Part shown: in pieces, positions 6,866-13,983 of the stretch
How positions within the stretch are numbered: the stretch's first letter is position 1
Layout: every line of letters starts with the position of its first letter
DNA from: an uncultured Lachnospiraceae bacterium
GTDB lineage: Bacteria > Bacillota > Clostridia > Lachnospirales > Lachnospiraceae
NCBI GenBank assembly: GCA_902476645.1
Contig: CABSEG010000041.1
Coordinates: 1 to 25,789 of the forward strand
Length of the DNA: 25,789 nt
Direction of reading: 5' to 3'
The notes under the pieces: model-generated
Databases searched by the model: none
What the model was told of the DNA's origin: nothing
What the model saw: the letters and a program-made list of their open reading frames with translations, nothing else
Translations under genes and position numbers: made by a program

Positions 6866-7903
6866 GTGAAAAATGCATTTGAGACCGGATGCAGCGCGGT
6901 AGACCGAATGGGAAAGCTGCAGATTACCGGAAACATCATCCCGGTAGCCTGGTACCAGACAATCCGCAAGGAGACAGGCAAGCCGAACCTAAATGCGATC
7001 ATTATTTTGGCTGATATTGTTTACTGGTACCGCCCCATTGAGGTAAGGGACGAGGCAAGCGGCCAGTTGATTGGGTTCCGCAAGCGTTTCCATGCGGATA
7101 TGCTGCAGCGCAGTTACCAGCAGTTTTCTGAACAATTCGGCTTAACCAAACGGGATGTCACCAATGCGGTGATAGAACTGGAAAAGCTTGGTGTGATACA
7201 GAGGGTATTCCGAACGATTGAAAAAGGGGGCCGCCTGATCCCTAATGTCCTGTTCTTAAGCCTGGACGTTGACGTACTGGAAAGGTTGACGTATCCAGAA
7301 ACACAGGAAAACCATGCTCCGGAGAAGCCAGGATGGGGGTGTCCCCGATTTCAGGGGGATGTGTCACCGAAATCGGGGAGATATCCCACCCAAATGGGGG
7401 AACCCCTCTCCCTGAAAACGGAGAGGGATCTCTCCAAAATCGGGGAGACAAATACAGAAATTACCTACAAAGAATACAGCGGAGAATCCAATATCTTATC
7501 CATCGAAAGCGCCAGGGAACTGGTAAAAATGCAGATCGACTACGTAGCGCTGAAGCATGATGAACCGTATGACGAGCGGATTGATGAAATATTAGGGATC
7601 ATGACGGATATTATGACATCCACAGCGGAGTATATACGGGTCAACAAAGAGGACAAACCAGCGGCGGCGGTAAAGGCACAGTATGCTAAGCTGACCAAAA
7701 TGCACGTGGAGTATGTTCTGCACTGTATGGATGGGAATAAAACGAAAGCCAGGAATATCCGGGCGTTACTGGTTACCGCGTTGTATAATTCGGTCAACAC
7801 CATGGGCTGTTATTATAAAAACCTGTATCTGTACCATCAGTCCGGTTGGGGAATGGAAGATATGGGAGAAAAAAAGGGGGGAAGTCAAAGTAAAGAAGAG
7901 TAG
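6866..7903 (+). CDS. Replication-initiator-like protein with C-terminal DUF6017-type domain
   Basis: GTG 6866 is chosen because AGGAGG (6853-6858) lies 7 nt upstream; the longer frame to 6806 has no SD. The product is 345 aa. Residues ~14-120 form a helix-turn-helix domain beginning GKLQITGNIIPVAWYQTI and including QRSYQQFSEQFGLTKRDV, of the kind that opens phage/plasmid replication initiators. A low-complexity Pro/Gly/Ser linker (~150-200) is encoded by an iteron-like G-rich repeat array. The C-terminal ~130 residues (ARELVKMQIDYVALKHDE, then KMHVEYVLHCM and KARNIRALLVTALYNSV) match the DUF6017 domain usually attached to RepA_N proteins. The protein probably initiates or controls replication of the excised element, possibly binding its own gene. 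The gene ends inside the 5' region of virD4. Confidence 0.75.
   Translation: MKNAFETGCSAVDRMGKLQITGNIIPVAWYQTIRKETGKPNLNAIIILADIVYWYRPIEVRDEASGQLIGFRKRFHADMLQRSYQQFSEQFGLTKRDVTNAVIELEKLGVIQRVFRTIEKGGRLIPNVLFLSLDVDVLERLTYPETQENHAPEKPGWGCPRFQGDVSPKSGRYPTQMGEPLSLKTERDLSKIGETNTEITYKEYSGESNILSIESARELVKMQIDYVALKHDEPYDERIDEILGIMTDIMTSTAEYIRVNKEDKPAAAVKAQYAKLTKMHVEYVLHCMDGNKTKARNIRALLVTALYNSVNTMGCYYKNLYLYHQSGWGMEDMGEKKGGSQSKEE
7331..7448 (+). repeat. Iteron-like G-rich repeat array inside the rep gene linker
   Basis: Six G-tracts recur at about 19-24 bp spacing: 7335-7339, 7354-7358, 7374-7377, 7396-7400, ~7420-7427 and 7442-7445. Most are preceded by AAT or a variant and followed by AGA or a variant. 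The best copies are GAAATCGGGGAGA (7369-7381) and AAAATCGGGGAGA (7436-7448). CCCCGATTTC (7343-7352) and GAAATCGGGG (7369-7378) form a perfect 10-bp inverted repeat. The encoded peptide shows only a loose seven-to-eight-residue repeat. RepA_N plasmids are known to place their origin inside the rep coding sequence, so an internal origin or initiator-binding array is plausible here. Confidence 0.6.
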
Positions 7904-9785
7904 AACGTGGAAGGCATGGAAGCTCCTCCTGTTTATCGTGGGAGGAGTGATTTTGGCTTTTTATGTTGGAGGCTTTTTATCCACACTGTTTTCGGAGGCA
8001 GATGTTATCTTAAATCCGGCTGTGTGTATCAGACGGGGCGTGATGACGCTGTCCGGCCTGCAGGCATCCGCGGCAGCCGCCGTGCTGTTCTTTGCTGTTG
8101 CTGTATTGATCGTGTTTCGGGGAAAAGGGAAGGGGGAAGAGGATGAACGAAATTTCCTTATCTCGGAGCAGGGCACCTACGGTACAGCTGGTTTTATGAA
8201 GCAGGAGGAGCTGTCCCAAATCCTGAGGACAGACCGGGATACGGAACCGGTGGCGGGGATCATTTTTGGAAAGGAGCTTGATACTGGGCGAATCATCAGC
8301 CTTCCGGTAGACTCAAGGTTAAACAGGAATATTGCCGTATGCGGTTCACAGGGGTCTATGAAGTCCAGGGCGTTTGCCCGTGTTATGGCGCTGCAGTGTA
8401 TCAGGCGAGGAGAAAGCATGTATCTGACAGATCCCAAATCAGAACTGTATGAGGATCTCTGCGCATACTTGAAGGAGGAAGGGTACACGGTTAAGCAGCT
8501 GAACCTGATCCAGCTTATTCATTCTGACGCCTGGAATTGCCTGGCAGAAATTGATGAAGGGGAATTGATCGATGTGTTCTGTGATGTGGTGATCCGCAAT
8601 ACCACGGATAAATTCGACCATTTTTACGACAACGTGGAAATGGACCTGCTAAAGGCCCTGTGTCTATATGTGTATGAGGAATATCCAGAGGGGCAGAAAA
8701 CCTTTCCGGAGGCGTATAAGCTTTTGCTGAATAAAAGTGTGGAAGCTCTTGACGCGATTTTTGAGAGGCTGCCCGGGAACCATCCGGCGAAAGGTCCTTA
8801 TCAACTGTTTTCCAAGGCGGAAAAGGTAAAGGGTAACGCTGTATTGGGACTGGGGACAAGGCTCCAGATTCTGCAGAACCGGCTTGTCCAGCAGATTACC
8901 AGCTATACAGACATTGACCTGGCACTTCCGGGAAAAGAAAAATGCGCCTATTTTTGTATTACATCTGACCAGGATTCCACGTATGATATGCTGGCAACGC
9001 TGTTTACCAGCTTCCTATGTATTAAACTTGTCCGGTTTGCGGACAAAACAGAGGATCGCAAGCTGCCTATCCCGATGAACTTTATCTTAGATGAATTCCC
9101 CAACATCGGCGTTGTCCCGGATTTTAAGAAAAAGCTGGCAACAGCCAGATCAAGGGGGATTGGGATGAATATTCTTTACCAGAATATCCCGCAGCTGCAG
9201 AACCGCTATCCAGACAATCAATGGGAAGAGATCCTTGGCGGATGTGATTTTTCTATTTTTCTTGGATGCAATGACATGACTACCGCCACATATTTCAGTG
9301 ACAGGAGCGGGGAGATTACAGTGAACGTATCCTCTGTGCGTAAAAATTACCATACCATCCGGGCAACCGATTATGTGCCGGAATATTCCGAATCTACATC
9401 AGTGGGAAAACGCCAGCTCCTGCTTCCGGACGAAGTGCTGCGTTACCCTTTGGATCAGGGAATGCTGATCATACGTGGACATAATGTGCTGCGGTTTCGG
9501 AAGATGGACTATACCGAGCATGCGGATGCAAAGAAACTTCATATGGAAAAGGTCGAGGAACATATTCCAGGGTGGTATAAAAAATGGGAAGAAGAGCAGC
9601 AGATGAATGAGGCAATGCAGCAGGCAGGAAAAGAAATGTCCGAAGAGGAGATGGCAACGCCGGAGGAAACCGTCCTGGCAGTGGACACGAAGATGCCAAA
9701 GAAAGAGAAAGCAAGGAACCGGAAAAACGAAAAGGTCATCCTGAAAGTCGAAGACCTGTTTTCGCAACAGGAAAGGAGTGAGTGA
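7890..9785 (+). CDS. virD4: VirD4/TraG-family type IV coupling protein (5' end uncertain)
   Basis: This is the membrane ATPase that recruits the relaxase-DNA complex to the transfer channel. Two N-terminal membrane segments are visible (KLLLFIVGGVILAFYVGGFL and AAAAVLFFAVAVLIVF). The Walker A is GSQGSMKS, the Met-containing form seen in Gram-positive VirD4 proteins; Walker B is FILDEFPNIG with Asp at 9090-9092, followed by ATARSRGIGMNILYQNIPQL. The C-terminus is a charged Glu/Lys-rich tail. The natural N-terminus seems to lie near KVKKSRTWKAWKLL, but no ATG/GTG/TTG is in frame between 7731 and 7938. 7890 is a GTA, 8 nt after a G6 tract, and I use it only as a marker. The longer frame from ATG 7713 would encode a shadow of the rep gene. 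It overlaps the end of the rep gene. Confidence 0.92.
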   Translation, partial: VKKSRTWKAWKLLLFIVGGVILAFYVGGFLSTLFSEADVILNPAVCIRRGVMTLSGLQASAAAAVLFFAVAVLIVFRGKGKGEEDERNFLISEQGTYGTAGFMKQEELSQILRTDRDTEPVAGIIFGKELDTGRIISLPVDSRLNRNIAVCGSQGSMKSRAFARVMALQCIRRGESMYLTDPKSELYEDLCAYLKEEGYTVKQLNLIQLIHSDAWNCLAEIDEGELIDVFCDVVIRNTTDKFDHFYDNVEMDLLKALCLYVYEEYPEGQKTFPEAYKLLLNKSVEALDAIFERLPGNHPAKGPYQLFSKAEKVKGNAVLGLGTRLQILQNRLVQQITSYTDIDLALPGKEKCAYFCITSDQDSTYDMLATLFTSFLCIKLVRFADKTEDRKLPIPMNFILDEFPNIGVVPDFKKKLATARSRGIGMNILYQNIPQLQNRYPDNQWEEILGGCDFSIFLGCNDMTTATYFSDRSGEITVNVSSVRKNYHTIRATDYVPEYSESTSVGKRQLLLPDEVLRYPLDQGMLIIRGHNVLRFRKMDYTEHADAKKLHMEKVEEHIPGWYKKWEEEQQMNEAMQQAGKEMSEEEMATPEETVLAVDTKMPKKEKARNRKNEKVILKVEDLFSQQERSE

Positions 9786-10137
9786 GCTGGGAGTTCAAAG
9801 GATTGGATTAAAGGAGAATCCCCTGATCCGGTACAGCTTTTGCTATCTTTTAGCTGCGGAATTTGGCATGATCATCCCAGGGGATGATATCGGCCTGTTG
9901 GAGCTGGCGTGGGACTGCATCGAAGTTTATGATTCTTTACAGTCCTTTCTGGAGCTTAGCGGATGGGAAAAGGATAACCCGGATTGCACGGACTTTGCAT
10001 ATCTGTCCGAGCATCATATATGCAGACAGATTGCAGGAAAATATCTATATTTTTCACAGCTGAAATTTGAAGACGGGAAGGAAAAACTGGCGCGAGCAAA
10101 TTGCGACGGATCTGCGACAGGATTGCGTCAGCGGTGA
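9778..10137 (+). CDS. Small conjugation-operon protein, unknown function
   Basis: The protein is 119 aa from GTG 9778, overlapping the end of virD4 by 8 nt. AGGA at 9769-9772 lies 5 nt upstream, while a better AAAGGAG abuts the start, so the exact start is not certain. It begins SELGVQRIGLKENPLIRYSF, is hydrophobic/helical in the middle (CYLLAAEFGMIIPGDDIG, ELAWDCIEVYDSLQSFLEL) and has a charged C-terminus. No signal peptide or clear membrane segment is present. The tight overlap suggests it is made with VirD4 and may assist it. I do not recognise a named family. Confidence 0.6.
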   Translation: MSELGVQRIGLKENPLIRYSFCYLLAAEFGMIIPGDDIGLLELAWDCIEVYDSLQSFLELSGWEKDNPDCTDFAYLSEHHICRQIAGKYLYFSQLKFEDGKEKLARANCDGSATGLRQR

Positions 10138-10139
10138 TA

Positions 10140-10168
10140 TTGACATCCGATTCGGGCTATTATAAAAT
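10140..10168 (+). promoter_or_regulatory. Strong sigma-70-type promoter for the S1-domain gene
   Basis: TTGACA (10140-10145) matches the -35 consensus exactly and TAAAAT (10163-10168) differs from TATAAT at one base, with a 17-nt spacer. It overlaps the last bases of the gene ahead. Transcription should start near 10175, just before the mini-ORF and terminator-like leader. Confidence 0.7.
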
Positions 10169-10181
10169 GATATGCGTAAAG

Positions 10182-10234
10182 AAGGCACCAATGAAAGCGG
10201 CTTATTGAAAAGCGGCTTTTTTTGTGCCTTTTTT
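10182..10234 (+). terminator. Attenuator/terminator-type hairpin in the S1-gene leader
   Basis: AAGGCAC (10182-10188) can pair with GTGCCTT (10224-10230), which runs into a T6 tract (10229-10234). Inside the loop two copies of AAGCGGCTT (10195-10203, 10210-10218) can pair with one G-G mismatch. As the strong promoter lies upstream and the S1 gene downstream, this is probably an attenuator rather than an operon-end terminator. Its left arm overlaps the mini-ORF's ribosome-binding site. Confidence 0.65.
10191..10208 (+). CDS. Possible five-codon leader peptide (MKAAY)
   Basis: ATG-AAA-GCG-GCT-TAT-TGA follows an AAGAAGG ribosome-binding site (10179-10185) with a 5-nt spacer. A ribosome here would cover the left half of the terminator hairpin. 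This is the layout of ribosome-controlled attenuators that precede some resistance and translation-related genes in mobile elements. Translation is not proven, and a signal that stalls the ribosome cannot be read from the sequence. Confidence 0.4.
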   Translation: MKAAY

Positions 10235-10257
10235 CATTAAAAGATTGGAGGGGAAAT

Positions 10258-11220
10258 ATGGCAGAAGCAAGGAAAGAAGCAACCACTTTAGCTTTGGAAA
10301 AAGAAGTTCCCAGAGCTGCCCTTGACGGGGTGCTGACAATCGAAGTGGATTCAAGGGTTGAAAGCCTGGAAGAGCAGGAAGATGCCAGATGGCACCAGCT
10401 TTTAAACGCGCACCGGACCAGGAAAATCCTGACAGGGGAATTGGGAGGCGTGGAAAAATTAGAGAGCGGATGGGTTGTGGCGATTACCTATTACAATGGA
10501 TTCCGTATCATTATCCCAATGAGTGAAATGATGATCAATTTGAATGGGGATGGGAGGGAAAACTCGGATACTTTGAACCGCCAGACCAGGATCGCCAATA
10601 ATATGCTGGGCTGTGAAATTGACTTTATGATCAAGGATCTGGACACAGAGACCAAAAGTGTCGTGGCATCAAGAAAAGACGCTATGCTGAAAAAACGCCA
10701 GACGTTTTATTATGCGGAGGAAGGAGAGAAACCCATGCTGTATCCGGGACGTATGGTACAGGCAAGGGTGATCGCAGTTGCGGCAAAGGCGGTCCGGCTG
10801 GAAGTATTTGGCGTTGAAGTTTCCGTTCGGGCAAGGGACATGGCTTGGGAATGGATGGTGGATGCATCGGAAAAGTTCCAGATCGGCGACCTGGTCCTTG
10901 TAACCGTCAATGAGATCCGTCAGAAATCCGTGGAGGATATTTCGATATCCGTAGATGCGAAAAGCGCAACGGCAAACACAAATAAAGACAACCTGAAAAA
11001 ATGTCACAAGCAGGGAAAATATGCAGGTACGATCACAGATGTATATAAAGGGACTTATTTTATACGCCTGGATATCGGTGTAAATGCGGTAGCGCATTCC
11101 TGCAATATGCCAAGCCTGCCGGGAAAACGGGATAAGATCGGATTTGTAGCAACACGTATCAATGATAATTATGAGGTCGCGGAGGGGATCATAACCCGGC
11201 TGATCAAGCGGGCCCAATAA
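10258..11220 (+). CDS. S1-like RNA-binding domain protein
   Basis: The protein is 320 aa. ATG 10258 follows GGAGGGG (10247-10253); the frame extends back to 10222 but without a ribosome-binding site. An N-terminal charged region leads to a beta-rich segment (ILTGELGGVEKLESGWVVAI, ~60-90). An S1-type OB fold lies at ~162-235 (GRMVQARVIAVAAKAVRLEV, then FQIGDLVLVTVNEI), with a possible second S1/OB fold at ~253-320 (GKYAGTITDVYKGTYFIRLD). S1 domains bind RNA or single-stranded DNA, so the protein may act on translation or on single-stranded transfer DNA. It has its own promoter and attenuator, separate from the conjugation operon, suggesting tight expression control. The family call is fairly sure, the role is not. 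Confidence 0.8.
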   Translation: MAEARKEATTLALEKEVPRAALDGVLTIEVDSRVESLEEQEDARWHQLLNAHRTRKILTGELGGVEKLESGWVVAITYYNGFRIIIPMSEMMINLNGDGRENSDTLNRQTRIANNMLGCEIDFMIKDLDTETKSVVASRKDAMLKKRQTFYYAEEGEKPMLYPGRMVQARVIAVAAKAVRLEVFGVEVSVRARDMAWEWMVDASEKFQIGDLVLVTVNEIRQKSVEDISISVDAKSATANTNKDNLKKCHKQGKYAGTITDVYKGTYFIRLDIGVNAVAHSCNMPSLPGKRDKIGFVATRINDNYEVAEGIITRLIKRAQ

Positions 11221-11248
11221 AAATTTGTAATTTTTTTTGAAAATACTG

Positions 11249-11278
11249 TTGTCACAGAAAAAACGGATTCTTTAGAAT
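11249..11278 (+). promoter_or_regulatory. Probable promoter for the zinc-finger gene
   Basis: TTGTCA (11249-11254) and TAGAAT (11273-11278), each one base from consensus, are separated by 18 nt. They lie 39 nt upstream of ATG 11317, which has AAAAGGGGG upstream. A T8 tract at 11231-11238 follows the S1 gene, but I see no good hairpin before it. Confidence 0.5.
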
Positions 11279-11316
11279 GCAGGGTACCAGAACAAAAACG
11301 AAAAGGGGGATGTGCA

Positions 11317-11778
11317 ATGTCAAGGAAGAAAAAGAACCGGCAGGAAACGATTTATTGCCCATACTGCAGGCGCAAAGCCGTGCTCCGTCCTACCGCATAC
11401 GTTTACGGAAACGATAATCTAAATCCGGAAGGTTTCCTGTACGTATGCTCCGGATATCCACAGTGCGATGCCTATGTAGGAGCGCACAAGGAAAGCCTGC
11501 GCCCCAAAGGGACATTGGCAAACGGTGCCCTTCGCCATAAGAGGATCCTTGCCCACCGGGCCCTGGATGCCATATGGAAGGAAGGCTACATGACAAGGCA
11601 CAGTGCGTATATCTGGCTGCAGAACCGGCTCAATCTCCGGGAAAAGGATATGCACATCGGAATGTTTTCGGATTATTTATGTGATGAAAGCATCCGGGAA
11701 TGTACAGAGTATCTGCTGGCACGCAGGTCTGAGGGGCGGTCAGCTCCAGGTTCAGGCAACAGAAAAAATACGGCATAG
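11317..11778 (+). CDS. Zinc-finger protein, DUF3268-like
   Basis: The protein is 153 aa. YCPYCRRKAVLRPTAYVYG is followed by FLYVCSGYPQCDAYVGAH, giving Cys14, Cys17, Cys44 and Cys50 as likely zinc ligands. This pattern matches the zinc-finger-containing DUF3268 family of phages and mobile elements. The C-terminal half is helical and basic (ALRHKRILAHRALDAIWKEG, then AYIWLQNRLNLREKDMHIGM), consistent with nucleic-acid contact. AAAAGGGGG upstream supports the ATG. It is followed after 10 nt by a membrane-protein gene. The molecular role is unknown. Confidence 0.75.
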   Translation: MSRKKKNRQETIYCPYCRRKAVLRPTAYVYGNDNLNPEGFLYVCSGYPQCDAYVGAHKESLRPKGTLANGALRHKRILAHRALDAIWKEGYMTRHSAYIWLQNRLNLREKDMHIGMFSDYLCDESIRECTEYLLARRSEGRSAPGSGNRKNTA

Positions 11779-11788
11779 AAGGGAGTGA

Positions 11789-12460
11789 TTGATTGCGGCT
11801 ATTTTAAGGCTGAAAGCATCCGAGGATGATGTGTACCGGCTGATGGACCGCCGGGAGCATTGCTGCCTGGCGGTGGCATTATGCAGTATTGCGGAAGGAG
11901 TCTGCATGTATCTGCTGATCTACCAAAAGCGGTGCTGGGATCTGGCGTATCTGTGCAGCGTGCTTGGCGCAACCATCGTTCTTCTGATCTGGCAGGTGCA
12001 TAGGTGCGGCAAACGAATTATGGAGGCGGAGCACTGTTACCTGGAGCTGGATGAAAGCAGCCTGGCGGTTTGTCAACCGGAAAAAAACGGACATTATGAG
12101 GCCTGCCGTATTTTCTATGACGAGATCGAAAAGATTGTGGAAGGAAGCAGGAGAGGTGTGCCGGAGTTTTATATTGTACTCCGGGAGCAGGATAACGAAC
12201 GGAAAAGCTTTATCCTTTTGGATGATGCGGAGCAGCAGCGGCATATATTCTGTGTCCGTTCCTTTGGGTACGGCAACCTTACGTTTACCGATTTTTACCG
12301 GAAACTGCGGTGGATGGTACCAGGCCAGGTTAGGATTATCGGTACCAGGAAACAGAAAGTATGGAACATGAGGAAATCCCATGCCGGGGTCTGCATTGCT
12401 GCCGGTATGGTATTAGGTTACGCGATCCCTAAGATTATTGAGATCATGGAATTATTTTAG
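11789..12460 (+). CDS. Membrane protein with internal PH-like domain, unknown function
   Basis: The protein is 223 aa from TTG 11789, with AAGGGAG at 11779-11785 close upstream. Two N-terminal membrane helices (~28-46 and ~53-68: LAVALCSIAEGVCMYLLIY, then LCSVLGATIVLLIW) form a hairpin. A soluble middle of alternating strands follows (YLELDESSLAVCQ, IFYDEIEKIVEG, FYIVLRE, KSFILLDD), like the PH-type domains of small bacterial membrane proteins. A third hydrophobic segment is near the end (VCIAAGMVLGYAIPKIIEIM). This is a structural guess; no family is recognised. It is followed by a related-context cluster of unknown genes, with GGAGGAG before the next ATG. Confidence 0.6.
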   Translation: MIAAILRLKASEDDVYRLMDRREHCCLAVALCSIAEGVCMYLLIYQKRCWDLAYLCSVLGATIVLLIWQVHRCGKRIMEAEHCYLELDESSLAVCQPEKNGHYEACRIFYDEIEKIVEGSRRGVPEFYIVLREQDNERKSFILLDDAEQQRHIFCVRSFGYGNLTFTDFYRKLRWMVPGQVRIIGTRKQKVWNMRKSHAGVCIAAGMVLGYAIPKIIEIMELF

Positions 12461-12472
12461 GAGGAGTTTGCT

Positions 12473-13180
12473 ATGAAGTGGTATACAGCAATCGGGGTAA
12501 AGTGCTCAGGGGCAGACGGACGGTTTTATGTGAAAACCGGTCAGGAGGAAAAAATTTTAAGCGGTATGGAAATACAGATTTGGACAAGTCTGTTATGGGC
12601 CATTTGTGAAGAAAGCGAGATCTATGAGAGAGTACAGGGACTTATGAAACTTGCTTTTGGTGTAGAAGAACGCAGAGAGGCTGACAGGGAAGAATTCCGG
12701 TACTGTTTCCGGCGTCTGGAAAACAGGGGGCTTATTTGCCCCTGTGAAGGAAAAACTGCAGAGGAAGCAGCCCTGAGTCTGATGCGCCGCGTAACCATGG
12801 TACGTGTGAGGATCACCACGGCAGAAAGGTTTAAGCTTTTCTGCAACAGCCTTGGAATGGGAAGAGGACTGCGATTTTCCATGAGAGCTTTTCGGAGGGA
12901 GGAGTTTACGGAAAAGGAAAAACGCCTTGTTGAAATTTTAGAGGAGAATGGAAGGCTTGCCTATCATTTAAGAAAGCTGGAGGACAAGGCAGAGAAAGTG
13001 TCCTCCCTGGTGGGAGAACCGGATGTTTCCTTTTGCGCATCCGTGCAGAAAGAGTTCCTTGCCGAGGTGATCCGGCTTTATGGGAAGAAACAGTTGTTTA
13101 TAGAAAGCATTCAAGGGGAGGCGATGAGAGAAAAAGATGAAATGGAACAATATGCAGCGGCTGCTGGAATGGATCTGTAA
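12473..13180 (+). CDS. Unknown soluble protein
   Basis: The protein is 235 aa from ATG 12473, with AGGAGGAG at 12460-12467. The first ~115 residues could be a winged-helix-like unit: YTAIGVKCSGADGRFYVKTG, then MEIQIWTSLLWAICEESEIY and FRYCFRRLENRGLI. A charged helical region follows (EEFTEKEKRLVEILEENGRL, HLRKLEDKAEKVSSLVGE). There is no signal peptide or membrane segment. It overlaps the start of the next gene by 44 nt, so the two are probably translationally coupled. I do not recognise the family, and a DNA-binding role is only a guess. Confidence 0.55.
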   Translation: MKWYTAIGVKCSGADGRFYVKTGQEEKILSGMEIQIWTSLLWAICEESEIYERVQGLMKLAFGVEERREADREEFRYCFRRLENRGLICPCEGKTAEEAALSLMRRVTMVRVRITTAERFKLFCNSLGMGRGLRFSMRAFRREEFTEKEKRLVEILEENGRLAYHLRKLEDKAEKVSSLVGEPDVSFCASVQKEFLAEVIRLYGKKQLFIESIQGEAMREKDEMEQYAAAAGMDL

Positions 13181-13643
13181 AAAGTGTGCACCAAAACGTG
13201 ATATACCGGTGGCTTTTAAAGACGGGGTACTCAAACTGAGTATCCTGTCTTTATTTTTCCTGCTGTTAGGGATCTTCATGGGGAGGGTCATGGAAAGCCC
13301 TAGATTTCTTTTTTGGACGGTGATTTTAAGCCTGCTGTTTTTTGGAAAAAGTATCTGGCTTGTGCATATCGCATCCAGCGGAAAGTATGAGATGATTGAA
13401 GGGACAGTCAAGGAGACAAAGGGAAATAATGCAGCCGGCAGGTTTCAAAAAATAAGAATTACAAAAACAGACGGAACCGAAACGGAGCTGCTGCTGGGGA
13501 AAGAGATAAGAGTCCAGGCAGGAATGGCCTACCGATTCTATTTCAGCAGACAGGAGACGGCATTGTCTGGGATCAAGACCCTGGATGCAGCGTTAAACCT
13601 TGGTTCCTTTTATGGACTTGAAAAAGCCGGGGATGGGAAGTAA
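13137..13643 (+). CDS. Small membrane protein, unknown function
   Basis: The protein is 168 aa from ATG 13137; ATG 13152 is an alternative in frame. Neither has a strong SD, so translation probably depends on coupling to the gene it overlaps. Two adjacent hydrophobic segments (LSILSLFFLLLGIFMGRVM and FLFWTVILSLLFFGKSIWLV, ~35-75) are followed by a soluble beta-rich C-terminus (YEMIEGTVKETKG, FQKIRITKTDGTETELLLGK, YRFYFSRQET). The topology resembles small bacterial proteins with a two-helix anchor and a cytoplasmic OB- or PH-like domain. No family is recognised. Confidence 0.55.
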   Translation: MKWNNMQRLLEWICKKCAPKRDIPVAFKDGVLKLSILSLFFLLLGIFMGRVMESPRFLFWTVILSLLFFGKSIWLVHIASSGKYEMIEGTVKETKGNNAAGRFQKIRITKTDGTETELLLGKEIRVQAGMAYRFYFSRQETALSGIKTLDAALNLGSFYGLEKAGDGK

Positions 13644-13717
13644 GAGGCGTGGTCCGACTCCATGCCGCCCTGATCGTGCGCACAGCACGAAAATATTTAG
13701 AAAAGGAGCGTGTGAAT

Positions 13718-13966
13718 ATGGCAAACACAGTAAACGGGACAGTAAAATGGTTCAGTGCCAGGAGGGGATACGGTTTCATCAGTGATGCGGAAGGCGTAGA
13801 TTACTTCGCGCATTTTTCCCAGATCAAACAGGACGGGTTTCGGAAATTGTCTTCTGGACAGCCGGTGATGTTTGAAGTTGGGGAAGATGGGAACGGACGG
13901 ACGCTGGCGCTGAATATTGTACCGCTTGCACAAGAAGGGGAAGCCGGAGCAGAGATGCCAGGGTAA
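13718..13966 (+). CDS. Cold-shock (CspA) family protein
   Basis: The protein is 82 aa. ATG 13718 follows AAAAGGAG (13701-13708). It has the single OB fold of cold-shock proteins: VNGTVKWFSARRGYGFISD carries the RNP1 motif and VDYFAHFSQI the RNP2 motif, with aromatic RNA-stacking residues kept. These proteins bind single-stranded RNA and DNA and melt structure. Compared with chromosomal CspA proteins it lacks the usual Lys in KGYGFI (Arg-Gly here) and has a short acidic tail (EEGEAGAEMPG-like). On a mobile element it may coat single-stranded DNA or aid translation. It is the last gene before the large control region. Confidence 0.9.
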   Translation: MANTVNGTVKWFSARRGYGFISDAEGVDYFAHFSQIKQDGFRKLSSGQPVMFEVGEDGNGRTLALNIVPLAQEGEAGAEMPG

Positions 13967-13983
13967 GGAGCCTCCCCGATTTT

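Noticed and set aside
7869..7881. A AAA AAG heptamer as a dnaX-type -1 frameshift site in the rep gene
   Set aside because: A -1 shift there meets TAA within a few codons and does not enter the virD4 frame; only a +1 or -2 event would.
10172..10240. 22-codon frame through the attenuator (MRKEGTNES...)
   Set aside because: Its ATG lies at or before the predicted transcription start and has no SD; the five-codon frame at 10191 fits the transcript better.
10669..11217. Reverse-strand open frame of 182 codons
   Set aside because: It lies wholly antisense to the S1-domain gene and lacks a start signal.
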